From DASZZX01 sp036260415 (GTDB lineage Bacteria; Actinomycetota; Nitriliruptoria; Nitriliruptorales; JAHWKO01), in the NCBI GenBank assembly GCA_036260415.1, contig DASZZX010000026.1, positions 1 to 6,705 on the forward strand: a stretch of DNA of 6,705 bases, given 5' to 3'. Position 1 is the first letter of the stretch. Every line of letters starts with the position of its first letter. The position numbers and the translations under genes were made by a program. Below the pieces are notes generated by a model. It saw only the letters and a list, made by a program, of their open reading frames with translations. It was not told where the DNA came from and ran no database searches. Below, in pieces: positions 1 through 5,464 of this stretch.

Positions 1-72
1 GGAGGGCCCGCCGCTCGCGCACGCGGCCAGGAGCGCCGCGGCCGCGACGGCGGCGCCGGTCGCGCGGATCAC
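1..72 (-). CDS. Lipoprotein, N-terminal fragment (runs off left edge)
   Basis: Only the first 24 codons are in the window, and they form a textbook lipoprotein signal peptide. A GTG start is followed by a basic residue (Arg3), an Ala-rich hydrophobic stretch (about residues 6-17) and a lipobox Leu-Ala-Ala-Cys with Cys18 as the predicted lipidated residue. A Ser/Gly/Pro linker (ASGGPS) follows. After signal peptidase II cleavage the mature protein would be anchored to the outer face of the membrane. The GTG shares bases with the TGA stop of the exporter gene (GTGA overlap, 69-72), so the two are probably translationally coupled and may work together, for example as exporter and surface-exposed partner. 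The Shine-Dalgarno match upstream is weak (GGGGA about 9 bases away), which fits coupling. The mature domain lies outside the window, so no function can be given. The signal-peptide reading is strong, but a coincidence of an Ala-rich GC frame is not fully excluded. Confidence 0.72.
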   Translation of the reverse strand, partial: MIRATGAAVAAAALLAACASGGPS

Positions 73-1835
73 GGCGGCCGGTCCCCGCTCGCGGGGTCGG
101 CGCGGCCGACCTCCGCGCCGTCGGTCCGGGCGGCGGGCAGCACCTCCTCGTGGAGGAGCGGCACGCTGCCGTCCTGCTGGTGGAGGCCTGCGTGCACGGC
201 CAGCAGCTGGTCCCATCCCGGCGGTCCAGCCGGGTCGAGCAAGTCGATGCCGACCAGGTGGCGGGTGTGCGGCCCACCGGCCCGGTCGAAGCCACGTGCC
301 CGGCGCAACACTGCCGCCGCTTCCGCGTCGAGCCGCGCGTGCTGGCGCAGGTGCTCCTCCCAGTCGGGCACCTCGAACACCTCGGTCATCCTCCGTGGGT
401 GCTCGGCGTTGCGGAACAGCACCCAGCGGACCGCGCCGGTGCGGTAGCGGTGGCGGCGGACCTGCCGCATCTCCGAGAAGAAGCCGTCGAGGTCAGCGGG
501 GTCGATCTCCCACTCGGTCACCACCACCACCGGCGCCCCGTGGACCCGCACGGCCTCGTGGGGTTGCGCCGACCAGTCGTCGGGCATGGACGGCTCCACC
601 AGGTCCTCCAGCGCGGGTAGCGCCAGACGCCGCGCGAACAGGCCGATCGCGGCGGTGGCGGCGCAGAACAGCGCAACCGTGGGCGCCGCCCCGATCACCT
701 CGGCCACCGCCCCGGCGGACAGCGCTCCGATCGGGTACAAGCCCGTGAAGGCCAGCAGGTAGATGCCCATGGCGCGGCCGCGGACCCACCCCGGCGAGGA
801 CAGCTGCACGGTGGCGTTGAGCGTGGCCAGCGTCCACACCCAGAAGGCTCCGACGAACGCCAGCAGCGCACCGCTCAGGACCGGCTGTCGGGACAGGCCG
901 AACAGCACGCCGGCCGCCCCAAAGCCGACGATCGCGACGGGGACCATCCGCCGGGGCAAGCGGGCGCTTGCGCGCTCGCGTAGCACCGCCCCGACCAGCG
1001 CGCCTCCGCCGAAGCAGGCGAACAGGATCCCGTAGCCGCGCGCGCCAAGGTGCAGGGCGTCGCGGGCGATGTTGGGCAGCATGGGCTGCACGGAGCCGGA
1101 CGCGACCGCGAACAGGCCGGTGACCAGGATGATGCGCACCAGCAGGGGGGTGTGGCGGACGTAACGCAGCCCGGTGGCGAGCGCCCGGACGAGCGGTTCA
1201 GGGTCGTCGCGGCGGAAGCCGTCGCCGCGGAGGGTGACGACGGCCAAGGCGATCGCGAGGTAGCTGACCCCGTTGAGCGCGAACGCGAGGTCCGCCAAGT
1301 CGGCGGCGGTCAGCAGCCCGCCGACCGCCGGCCCCACCGCGCGGGCCACGTTGAACCCACCCGACTGCAGCGAGGCGGCGGCCGACACCAGTCGGCGCGC
1401 CAGCAGGTCGGGGATGATCGCGTGGTAGGCGGGCAGGCTGAGGCTACCGCCGAAGCCGAGCCCGAAGCTGATCGTGATCAGCAGCCCGGCGGTGAGCGCC
1501 CCGCGGAACTGCAGCCAGGCGAGCAGCAGCGCCAGCGCCGCGTTGACCACGTTCGACCACAGGAGGATGGTGCGGCGGTCGACGATGTCCGCCAGAGCGC
1601 CGGCGGGGATCCCGGCCACCAGGCGCGGGAGGAACGACGCCGCGGTCACCATGCTGACAAGGAACGGCGAGCCCGTCAGCTCGAGCATGACCCACGACGC
1701 TGCCACCACGTGCAGGAACAACCCCAGAGCGGAGACCAGGGTGCCGGCCAGTAGCCGGCGGTACGCCGGCACGCGCAGCGGCTCCAGGCCGGAGACCTGC
1801 GCGACCGCACGGGGAGGCGCAACGTCGCGGGTCAC
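69..1835 (-). CDS. MFS exporter (MFS_3/EntS-like) with C-terminal ABM-like domain
   Basis: Predicted inner-membrane major facilitator of 588 residues, probably a drug or small-metabolite exporter. Residues about 25-400 hold roughly a dozen hydrophobic segments. The family's loop 2-3 motif is visible at about 79-88 as G-A-L-A-D-I-V-D-R-R (Gly79, Asp83, Arg87, Arg88). The segment around 130-180 (PAYHAIIPDLL, then RAVGPAVGG) is characteristic of the MFS_3 group that includes enterobactin exporters. Residues about 431-530 form a soluble domain (VVVVTEWEIDP, then GAVRWVLFRN, HLRQHARL and HTRHLVGIDLLDP) that resembles a dimeric alpha/beta-barrel, antibiotic-biosynthesis-monooxygenase fold. Many MFS_3 proteins carry such a tail. 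A less ordered tail of about 50 residues follows. The GTG start at 1835 is supported by GGGAGGA 8 bases upstream. The stop overlaps the start of the lipoprotein gene. The substrate is unknown; no regulator gene is adjacent. Confidence 0.9.
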   Translation of the reverse strand: MTRDVAPPRAVAQVSGLEPLRVPAYRRLLAGTLVSALGLFLHVVAASWVMLELTGSPFLVSMVTAASFLPRLVAGIPAGALADIVDRRTILLWSNVVNAALALLLAWLQFRGALTAGLLITISFGLGFGGSLSLPAYHAIIPDLLARRLVSAAASLQSGGFNVARAVGPAVGGLLTAADLADLAFALNGVSYLAIALAVVTLRGDGFRRDDPEPLVRALATGLRYVRHTPLLVRIILVTGLFAVASGSVQPMLPNIARDALHLGARGYGILFACFGGGALVGAVLRERASARLPRRMVPVAIVGFGAAGVLFGLSRQPVLSGALLAFVGAFWVWTLATLNATVQLSSPGWVRGRAMGIYLLAFTGLYPIGALSAGAVAEVIGAAPTVALFCAATAAIGLFARRLALPALEDLVEPSMPDDWSAQPHEAVRVHGAPVVVVTEWEIDPADLDGFFSEMRQVRRHRYRTGAVRWVLFRNAEHPRRMTEVFEVPDWEEHLRQHARLDAEAAAVLRRARGFDRAGGPHTRHLVGIDLLDPAGPPGWDQLLAVHAGLHQQDGSVPLLHEEVLPAARTDGAEVGRADPASGDRPP

Positions 1836-2100
1836 GGATGCGATCCTCCCAGGTCCGGCCGCCTCCCGGGAACATGGTCATCCCTCCCCGTCCCCTGCAC
1901 CTCACCTGCGGCGCGAGCACGGTGGCGGTCGCCGCGACCCCCGGAGGTCCGGGCCGCTCGGCGAGCACGCGGGGGTGTCCTGGCTGGCAACCCGCGCGGG
2001 CGCACGCCACCGACCACCGCGTCGGCGAACCTGAGCGGGCGTGGAGGGCCTCGGCACCAGTCGTCGCCGCGGACCAGGTGGTCGACGGAGCTCACACGAT

Positions 2101-2136
2101 CGGGCGCCGCTGGTGCGCGCGACGTGGCGGCGCCCG
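2101..2136. repeat. 10-bp perfect inverted repeat, 16-nt spacer
   Basis: The arm CGGGCGCCGC at 2101-2110 is exactly the reverse complement of GCGGCGCCCG at 2127-2136. It could be a hairpin in a transcript or a dyad for a DNA-binding protein. No T-run follows, so it is not a classical intrinsic terminator. In DNA this GC-rich, some repeats of this kind arise by chance. Confidence 0.45.
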
Positions 2137-2155
2137 CGCACCGCACCCCGGAGGA

Positions 2156-2194
2156 CCCCGCCGGCGGGGCTGTGCCTGCCGATCGTACGCGTAC
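2156..2194. repeat. Two perfect palindromes in the exporter/VOC gap
   Basis: Positions 2156-2169 read CCCCGCCGGCGGGG, a 14-bp perfect palindrome. Positions 2185-2194 read GTACGCGTAC, a 10-bp perfect palindrome. Their centres are about 27 bp apart, and both lie about 165-205 bases upstream of the VOC start. Palindromes in a divergent intergenic region could be operators, but no regulator is encoded nearby and no function is demonstrated. Confidence 0.35.
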
Positions 2195-2358
2195 CCTGCC
2201 GCTCCGACGGGACGGAGGCGCGCGTCCGGCCGAGGACGTCCACGAGCTCGTGCGCGAGGGCACCGTCGCCGACCTTGTTTCCGTGACAGCGCGAGCATCC
2301 GGTCCGGACTGCCCGGTTCGGGCAGCATGTGGGCGTCCCGAGCGGCGCGAGGTGGTCC

Positions 2359-2742
2359 GTGCAGGTCCTGCAGTCCCGTGTGCTCCTACGACCGTCGGAC
2401 TTCGACCGGTCGGTCGCCTTCTACGAGCAGCAGTTGGGCTTGGTCCGCTACCGCGACTGGGGGGAGCCACCCCACCGGGGCGTCGTCTACTTCCTCGGGG
2501 GCGGCTACCTCGAGCTCAGCGAGAGCGCCGGTCAGCCTCCCGGAGGCTGCGTGCGGCTGTGGTTGCAGGTGGCCGACGCTGCCGCCGCCTGCCAGGAGCT
2601 GGCGGGGAGGGGGGTGGCGATCGCCGAGTCGCCCGAGCACAAGCCGTGGGGGCTGATCGAGGCGCTGGTGCACGACCCCGACGGCCTGCCGCTCGTGATC
2701 GTCGAGACCCCCGTCACCCACCCGCTGCGTCGCCGCCGTTGA
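2359..2742 (+). CDS. VOC-family (glyoxalase/bleomycin-resistance fold) protein
   Basis: Small cytoplasmic protein of 127 residues, a usual length for a single-chain VOC protein with two beta-alpha-beta-beta-beta modules. Module one begins SRVLLRPSDFDRSVAFYEQQ (residues 6-25) and ends in the strand YLELSE (about 50-55). Module two runs from RLWLQVADAAAACQELAGRG (about 66-85) to DPDGLPLVIVETP (106-118). The Asp-Pro-Asp-Gly turn and final Glu strand are typical of the family; Glu53 or Glu55 and Glu116 are candidate metal ligands. The fold is clear, but the reaction is not: glyoxalase I, dioxygenases, epimerases and resistance proteins all share it. The GTG at 2359 is preferred over an in-frame GTG at 2329 because it has GAGG at 2349-2352 with a 6-base spacer and because the first beta strand starts at residue 2. 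The gene stands alone and converges on the HAD phosphatase gene. Confidence 0.87.
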   Translation: MQVLQSRVLLRPSDFDRSVAFYEQQLGLVRYRDWGEPPHRGVVYFLGGGYLELSESAGQPPGGCVRLWLQVADAAAACQELAGRGVAIAESPEHKPWGLIEALVHDPDGLPLVIVETPVTHPLRRRR

Positions 2743-2749
2743 CGGTGAC

Positions 2750-3562
2750 CTACAGCAGGTCCAGCAGCTGGGCCCACCCTCCTTCGTGGGGCGGGGGCAC
2801 GACGTGGTGGGCGAGAGCGAGGACCGCGTCGCAGCCGTCGCTGACCGCGCACGCCACCCGCGCGCGGGACAGCAGCTCCACGTCGTTGTGCCCGTCCCCG
2901 ACTGCTAGGACGCGATCGGGATCGAGGCCTTCCGCGGCGCAGTAGGCCGAGACACCGTCCCACTTGCTCACCCCGCGGGGGGCGACCATCAAGGTCGCCG
3001 CGCCGTACACCACGTCGCGGGTCAGGACCGGTCGAGCGCAGCCGACCGCAGCGATGGCGTCGGCGACGGGGGCGAGCTCCTCGGGGACGCCGGCCACGAT
3101 GCCGAACGACACCACGACCTGCGACGTGACGGCACGGCGCAGATCGGCCCGCCGAACCGCCCGTCCGAGCGCCTCGAGGTGACGGGGATGCGTGGCGGGT
3201 TCGGCGCCCACCAGGCAGTCGACCTCGGCCTGGTCCACGTAGACGCACGGCTGGAGTCCGTGGTCGAGGAACACATCGAGGGTGCGTCGCGCGTCGTCCG
3301 GCCGGTAGGCCACCCGGTGGAACGCCACGCCGCTCGCGAGGTGGTAGCCCAAGGCTCCGTCCAAGAGGACCGCGGGCGGCTGCAGGCCGACGCCTCCCAG
3401 CGCCCGGGCAGCGCTACGACGACGGCGACCGGTCGCGACCAGCAGAGGGATCCGGCGGTGTTCCAGCTCGGCGAGCGCCGCGACCGTGCGCGCGTGCACC
3501 GCCTCGCCGCCGTCCCATAGGGTGCCGTCGAGGTCGGTCACGACCAGTTCGATGTGGGCCAT
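2750..3562 (-). CDS. HAD-superfamily phosphatase, Cof/IIB type
   Basis: Predicted cytoplasmic Mg-dependent phosphatase of 270 residues with all four HAD motifs. Motif I is DLDGT with the nucleophile Asp10 and acid/base Asp12. Motif II is LVATGR (Thr44). Motif III Lys200 lies in GVSKWDG, and motif IV is GDGHNDVELL (Asp223, Asp227). The long insert between motifs II and III (about residues 70-190) is the C2 cap that marks the IIB/Cof group, whose members hydrolyse sugar phosphates, phosphoglycolate-like compounds or nucleotides. The substrate cannot be predicted. The ATG at 3562 is chosen because it places motif I at residue 10, as usual. A GTG at 3592 would add ten residues without a better ribosome site; the site before 3562 is weak (CGGGCAG). 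The TAG stop at 2750-2752 is 7 bases from the stop of the convergent VOC gene. Confidence 0.92.
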   Translation of the reverse strand: MAHIELVVTDLDGTLWDGGEAVHARTVAALAELEHRRIPLLVATGRRRRSAARALGGVGLQPPAVLLDGALGYHLASGVAFHRVAYRPDDARRTLDVFLDHGLQPCVYVDQAEVDCLVGAEPATHPRHLEALGRAVRRADLRRAVTSQVVVSFGIVAGVPEELAPVADAIAAVGCARPVLTRDVVYGAATLMVAPRGVSKWDGVSAYCAAEGLDPDRVLAVGDGHNDVELLSRARVACAVSDGCDAVLALAHHVVPPPHEGGWAQLLDLL

Positions 3563-3640
3563 CTGCCCGACGTTACCGGCGGTGGACGGCACCCGAGGGG
3601 GTCATCTGCCCCCTGCTACGCGCGACCGGCGCGCGGGACG

Positions 3641-3669
3641 GTGACTGCCGGCTGGAGCAGAAGTAGCGT
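3641..3669 (+). promoter_or_regulatory. Candidate promoter for the NmrA/SnoaL operon
   Basis: In the 144-base divergent gap (3563-3706), GTGACT at 3641-3646 (4 of 6 bases match the vegetative -35 consensus) is followed after exactly 17 bases by TAGCGT at 3664-3669, which fits the loose actinobacterial -10 pattern TAnnnT. This lies about 38 bases before the operon start at 3707. It is the best pair seen in the gap but is weak on its own. The promoter of the HAD gene should lie in the same gap on the other strand and was not identified. A 6-bp repeat (AGGGGG/CCCCCT, 3596-3614) also lies here. Confidence 0.3.
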
Positions 3670-3684
3670 TGCCGACCGCTCCAG
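3652..3684. repeat. 7-bp inverted repeat, candidate operator upstream of NmrA gene
   Basis: CTGGAGC at 3652-3658 is the exact reverse complement of GCTCCAG at 3678-3684, with a 19-base spacer. The pair brackets the candidate -10 element at 3664-3669, a position where a repressor dyad would be expected. No adjacent regulator gene supports it, so it is only a candidate. Confidence 0.3.
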
Positions 3685-3706
3685 TGCACCGACGGCGGAG
3701 AGGGAT

Positions 3707-4615
3707 GTGCCGCAGCACCGGTCTCGCATCATCGCTGTGGTGGGGGCGACCGGGCTGCAAGGCGGCGCGGTCACCCGACGACTCCTGGAGGACGGCTGGG
3801 CGGTCCGGGCGCTGACGCGGAACCCACAGAAGACCAGGGCGCGGGCGCTCGCGGGCCTCGGTGCCGACGTCATGCGGGTGGACACGTCCGACCCCGCCTC
3901 CCTGGAGCCGGCCTTGCGGGACGCGCACGGTGTCTACAGCGTGCAGAACCACCACCTCAGCGGCTACGACGGTGAGGTGACGCAATCCAAGAACGTCGCC
4001 GACGTGGCCGAGCGGGTCGGGGTCCAGCACCTTGTCTACTGCGGTGCCGGCGTCGGCGTCAGCGGAACCGGCATCGGCTCGTGGGAGACGAAGATCGCGG
4101 TGGCGTCCCACCTGCGCTCTCTCGACCTGCCGGTCACCATCCTCCGGCCCATGGCGTTCATGGAGCTGATGACCGACGGGAAGTTCTTCCCGCCCGCCTC
4201 CACCTGGCACGTCATGCCCAAGCTCATGGGCTCCGGCCGACCGGTCGGATGGCTGGCGGTCGAGGACCTGGCCGCGATCGCCGCCAAGGCGTTCGCGGAG
4301 CCGGAGCGGTTCGTCGGGCGAGAGTTGCCGCTGGTCGGCGACGTCCTGTCGATCGACGAGTGCCGGGACGTCTGGCGGGAGGTCACCGGGAGGTCGCCGC
4401 GGCGGTTTCCGATGCCCGTCTGGATGTTCGAGCGCTTCGTCGGCACCGACGAGACGACCATGTGGCGCTGGCTGCGCAGCAACGAGTTCGATCTGGACCC
4501 GGGACCGACGCTCGCCATCCGACCGGAGGCGTTGACGGTCAGGGCATGGCTCACCCGGACGATGGCCCCGGCTGCAGCTGTCAGGGGGCAGCACGGCCAG
4601 AACACCGTCTCCTGA
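3707..4615 (+). CDS. NmrA-like NAD(P)-binding (atypical SDR) protein
   Basis: Predicted cytoplasmic protein of 302 residues, typical for the NmrA/HSCARG group of atypical short-chain dehydrogenases. The Rossmann glycine motif is at residues 13-19 (GATGLQG), directly after the first beta strand. Arg38 in RALTRNP, at the end of strand two, points to NADP(H) rather than NAD(H). Later NmrA-type features are HLVYCGAG (about 108-115), WETK (126-129, with Lys129 near the usual active-site lysine) and ILRPMAFMEL. The usual SDR Tyr-x-x-x-Lys is absent because the tyrosine position is Trp126. The protein may therefore sense redox state rather than catalyse, or reduce an unusual substrate. The start is the GTG at 3707, 6 bases after GGAG (3697-3700); an upstream extension to 3554 would add an unlikely sequence. 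It is first in an operon with two SnoaL-like genes, with 14 bases to the next start. Confidence 0.88.
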   Translation: MPQHRSRIIAVVGATGLQGGAVTRRLLEDGWAVRALTRNPQKTRARALAGLGADVMRVDTSDPASLEPALRDAHGVYSVQNHHLSGYDGEVTQSKNVADVAERVGVQHLVYCGAGVGVSGTGIGSWETKIAVASHLRSLDLPVTILRPMAFMELMTDGKFFPPASTWHVMPKLMGSGRPVGWLAVEDLAAIAAKAFAEPERFVGRELPLVGDVLSIDECRDVWREVTGRSPRRFPMPVWMFERFVGTDETTMWRWLRSNEFDLDPGPTLAIRPEALTVRAWLTRTMAPAAAVRGQHGQNTVS

Positions 4616-4629
4616 AGGAGGGAGCCGAC

Positions 4630-5040
4630 ATGGCTCACCCGAACGTCGAGCTGCTGCAGAGGTTCCTCGACGCGTACGCCGACGGCGACCGCGAGGCGCT
4701 CGAGGGCCTGCTGTCGCCCGACGCGGTGTGGCACGTGGGAGGGACGAACCGCCTCAGCGGAGATTACCGCGGCCGAGACGCCATCCTGGAGTACTTCGAC
4801 ACGGTCCAGCGGGAGACGGACGGCACGCTGACGCTCCATCCGGTGGAGGTGCTGGCCAACGACCGGCGGGGCGCGGTCTTCCTCCGGGTGACGGCGGAGC
4901 GGGAAGGGCGCATGCTGGACGTGGCGATGGCGGAGGCCTTCCTGTTCGCCGGCGATGGCAGCGTCCAGGAGTTCTGGGCGCATGCCGCCGACCAGGCAGC
5001 CGTCGACGGGTTCTGGGATGACGGAGAACAGTATGGGTGA
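4630..5040 (+). CDS. SnoaL-like (NTF2-fold) protein, first of tandem pair
   Basis: Small cytoplasmic protein of 136 residues, the usual length for a single NTF2/SnoaL-like domain. It opens with the helix HPNVELLQRFLDAYADGD, followed by the hallmark DAVWHVGG (about 31-38) and LSGDYRG, and ends in the strand DGSVQEFW and the helix DQAAVDGFW. This fold is a cone with a pocket and serves polyketide cyclases, isomerases, hydrolases and binding proteins alike, so no reaction is assigned. The ATG at 4630 has a near-perfect ribosome site AAGGAGG 8 bases upstream that overlaps the preceding gene's stop region, indicating one transcript with the NmrA gene. The protein is a clear paralogue of the next gene product. 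It has a short extra tail (DDGEQYG), the coding bases of which also hold the next gene's ribosome site and start. Confidence 0.88.
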   Translation: MAHPNVELLQRFLDAYADGDREALEGLLSPDAVWHVGGTNRLSGDYRGRDAILEYFDTVQRETDGTLTLHPVEVLANDRRGAVFLRVTAEREGRMLDVAMAEAFLFAGDGSVQEFWAHAADQAAVDGFWDDGEQYG

Positions 5041-5425
5041 CAAGACGCGGCGGCTGGTCGAGGCGATGGCCGCCTACAGCCGCGACGACGTGGAGCGGTT
5101 CGGCGAGCTCCTGCTCGCCGACGATGTCGTGTGGCACTGGAGCGGTCGAAGCTCGATGAGCGGCGAGTACCGCGGTGCCGAGGCTGCCCTCGAACTGGTC
5201 CGTGGGTTCCGCGAGCTGACCGGCAACCAGCTGCTGATCGAGCCGATCGACGTGCTCGAGGGCGACGACCACCTCATGTCGTTCACGCACGTCACGGCGG
5301 ACAAGCCGGGCGAGCACCTCGACGTCATCATGACCGACGCCATGCGTTTCGGCCCGGACGGCAAGGTCGAGGAGTTCTGGACCCTCTCGAACGATCAAGC
5401 GGCGGTGGATGCCTTCATCGGTTGA
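5033..5425 (+). CDS. SnoaL-like (NTF2-fold) protein, second of tandem pair
   Basis: Protein of 130 residues with the same layout as its upstream neighbour: helix KTRRLVEAMAAYSRDD, then VVWHWSG, MSGEYRG, HVTADKPGEHLDVIM and VEEFWTLSNDQAAVDAF. A hand alignment gives about 49 identities over about 115 positions, so the pair arose by tandem duplication that is not recent. The ATG at 5033 lies inside the end of the previous gene (8-base overlap) and has GGAG 6 bases upstream, which suggests translational coupling and possibly equal synthesis. An in-frame ATG at 5018 is possible but has a poorer site. SnoaL-like proteins commonly form homodimers, so a heterodimer of the two is plausible but inferred. 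Catalytic residues cannot be assigned. The gene ends in the first of two hairpins shared with the convergent sulfurtransferase gene. Confidence 0.88.
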   Translation: MGDKTRRLVEAMAAYSRDDVERFGELLLADDVVWHWSGRSSMSGEYRGAEAALELVRGFRELTGNQLLIEPIDVLEGDDHLMSFTHVTADKPGEHLDVIMTDAMRFGPDGKVEEFWTLSNDQAAVDAFIG

Positions 5426-5446
5426 GAGCGGACGGTCCACCGCCGC
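5399..5446 (+). terminator. Hairpin at the 3' end of the NmrA/SnoaL operon
   Basis: GCGGCGGTGGA at 5399-5409 is the exact reverse complement of TCCACCGCCGC at 5436-5446: an 11-bp perfect stem with a 26-base loop that contains the stop codon at 5423-5425. No T-run follows, but many actinobacterial terminators lack one. The loop is larger than in classical terminators, so termination is inferred. Confidence 0.4.
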
Positions 5447-5447
5447 C

Positions 5448-5464
5448 TGACCCCGCCGGGGTCA
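5448..5464. terminator. Compact hairpin between convergent genes, possible bidirectional terminator
   Basis: TGACCCC-GCC-GGGGTCA is a perfect 7-bp stem with a 3-base loop. It lies 22 bases past the SnoaL stop, and its right arm contains the stop codon of the sulfurtransferase gene on the other strand (5462-5464). It can fold from either transcript. The GGGG arm can also pair with CCCCG at 5466-5470 to form a competing hairpin. No T-run is present. Confidence 0.5.

Larger units (their letters stand above)
1836..2358. other. Long intergenic region between divergent genes
   Basis: About 520 bases separate the divergent exporter and VOC genes. Several frames stay open through the region because stops are rare at this GC content. 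None gives a protein with recognisable motifs, and no start has a good Shine-Dalgarno other than the exporter's own (GGGAGGA just above 1835). The region must contain promoters for both genes, but I could not find convincing -35/-10 pairs. It contains three perfect inverted repeats at 2101-2194, listed separately. It may also be a remnant of a decayed gene; the frame around 2220-2280 on the plus strand gives a mildly protein-like stretch (DVHELVREGTVADLVS) with no continuation. Confidence 0.6.

Noticed and set aside
1050..1754. Long open plus-strand frame opposite the exporter gene (234 codons)
   Set aside because: It is a low-complexity Gln/Arg/Gly-rich translation with no motif, caused by the GC-biased codons of the real gene on the other strand.
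2124..2328. Plus-strand frame with a mildly protein-like stretch (DVHELVREGTVADLVS)
   Set aside because: The GTG at 2124 lies inside an inverted repeat and has no convincing ribosome site. The frame continues into the VOC gene in a wrong phase, so it is at most a remnant.
1838..2656. Plus-strand frame of 272 codons across the long gap into the VOC gene
   Set aside because: It is rich in Arg, Ser and Pro with no recognisable domain, and its second half lies out of frame on top of the clear VOC gene.
3596..3614. AGGGGG/CCCCCT inverted repeat as a terminator
   Set aside because: The 6-bp stem lies between divergent starts, where no transcript should end, and has no T-run.
3554..3706. Upstream extension of the NmrA-like gene to 3554
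   Set aside because: The extra 51 residues are unlike the family and overlap the HAD gene start region, and GTG 3707 has the good ribosome site just before the first beta strand.
4036..5043. Minus-strand frame of 335 codons opposite the NmrA/SnoaL genes
   Set aside because: It crosses two well-supported genes and their ribosome sites and has no domain of its own.
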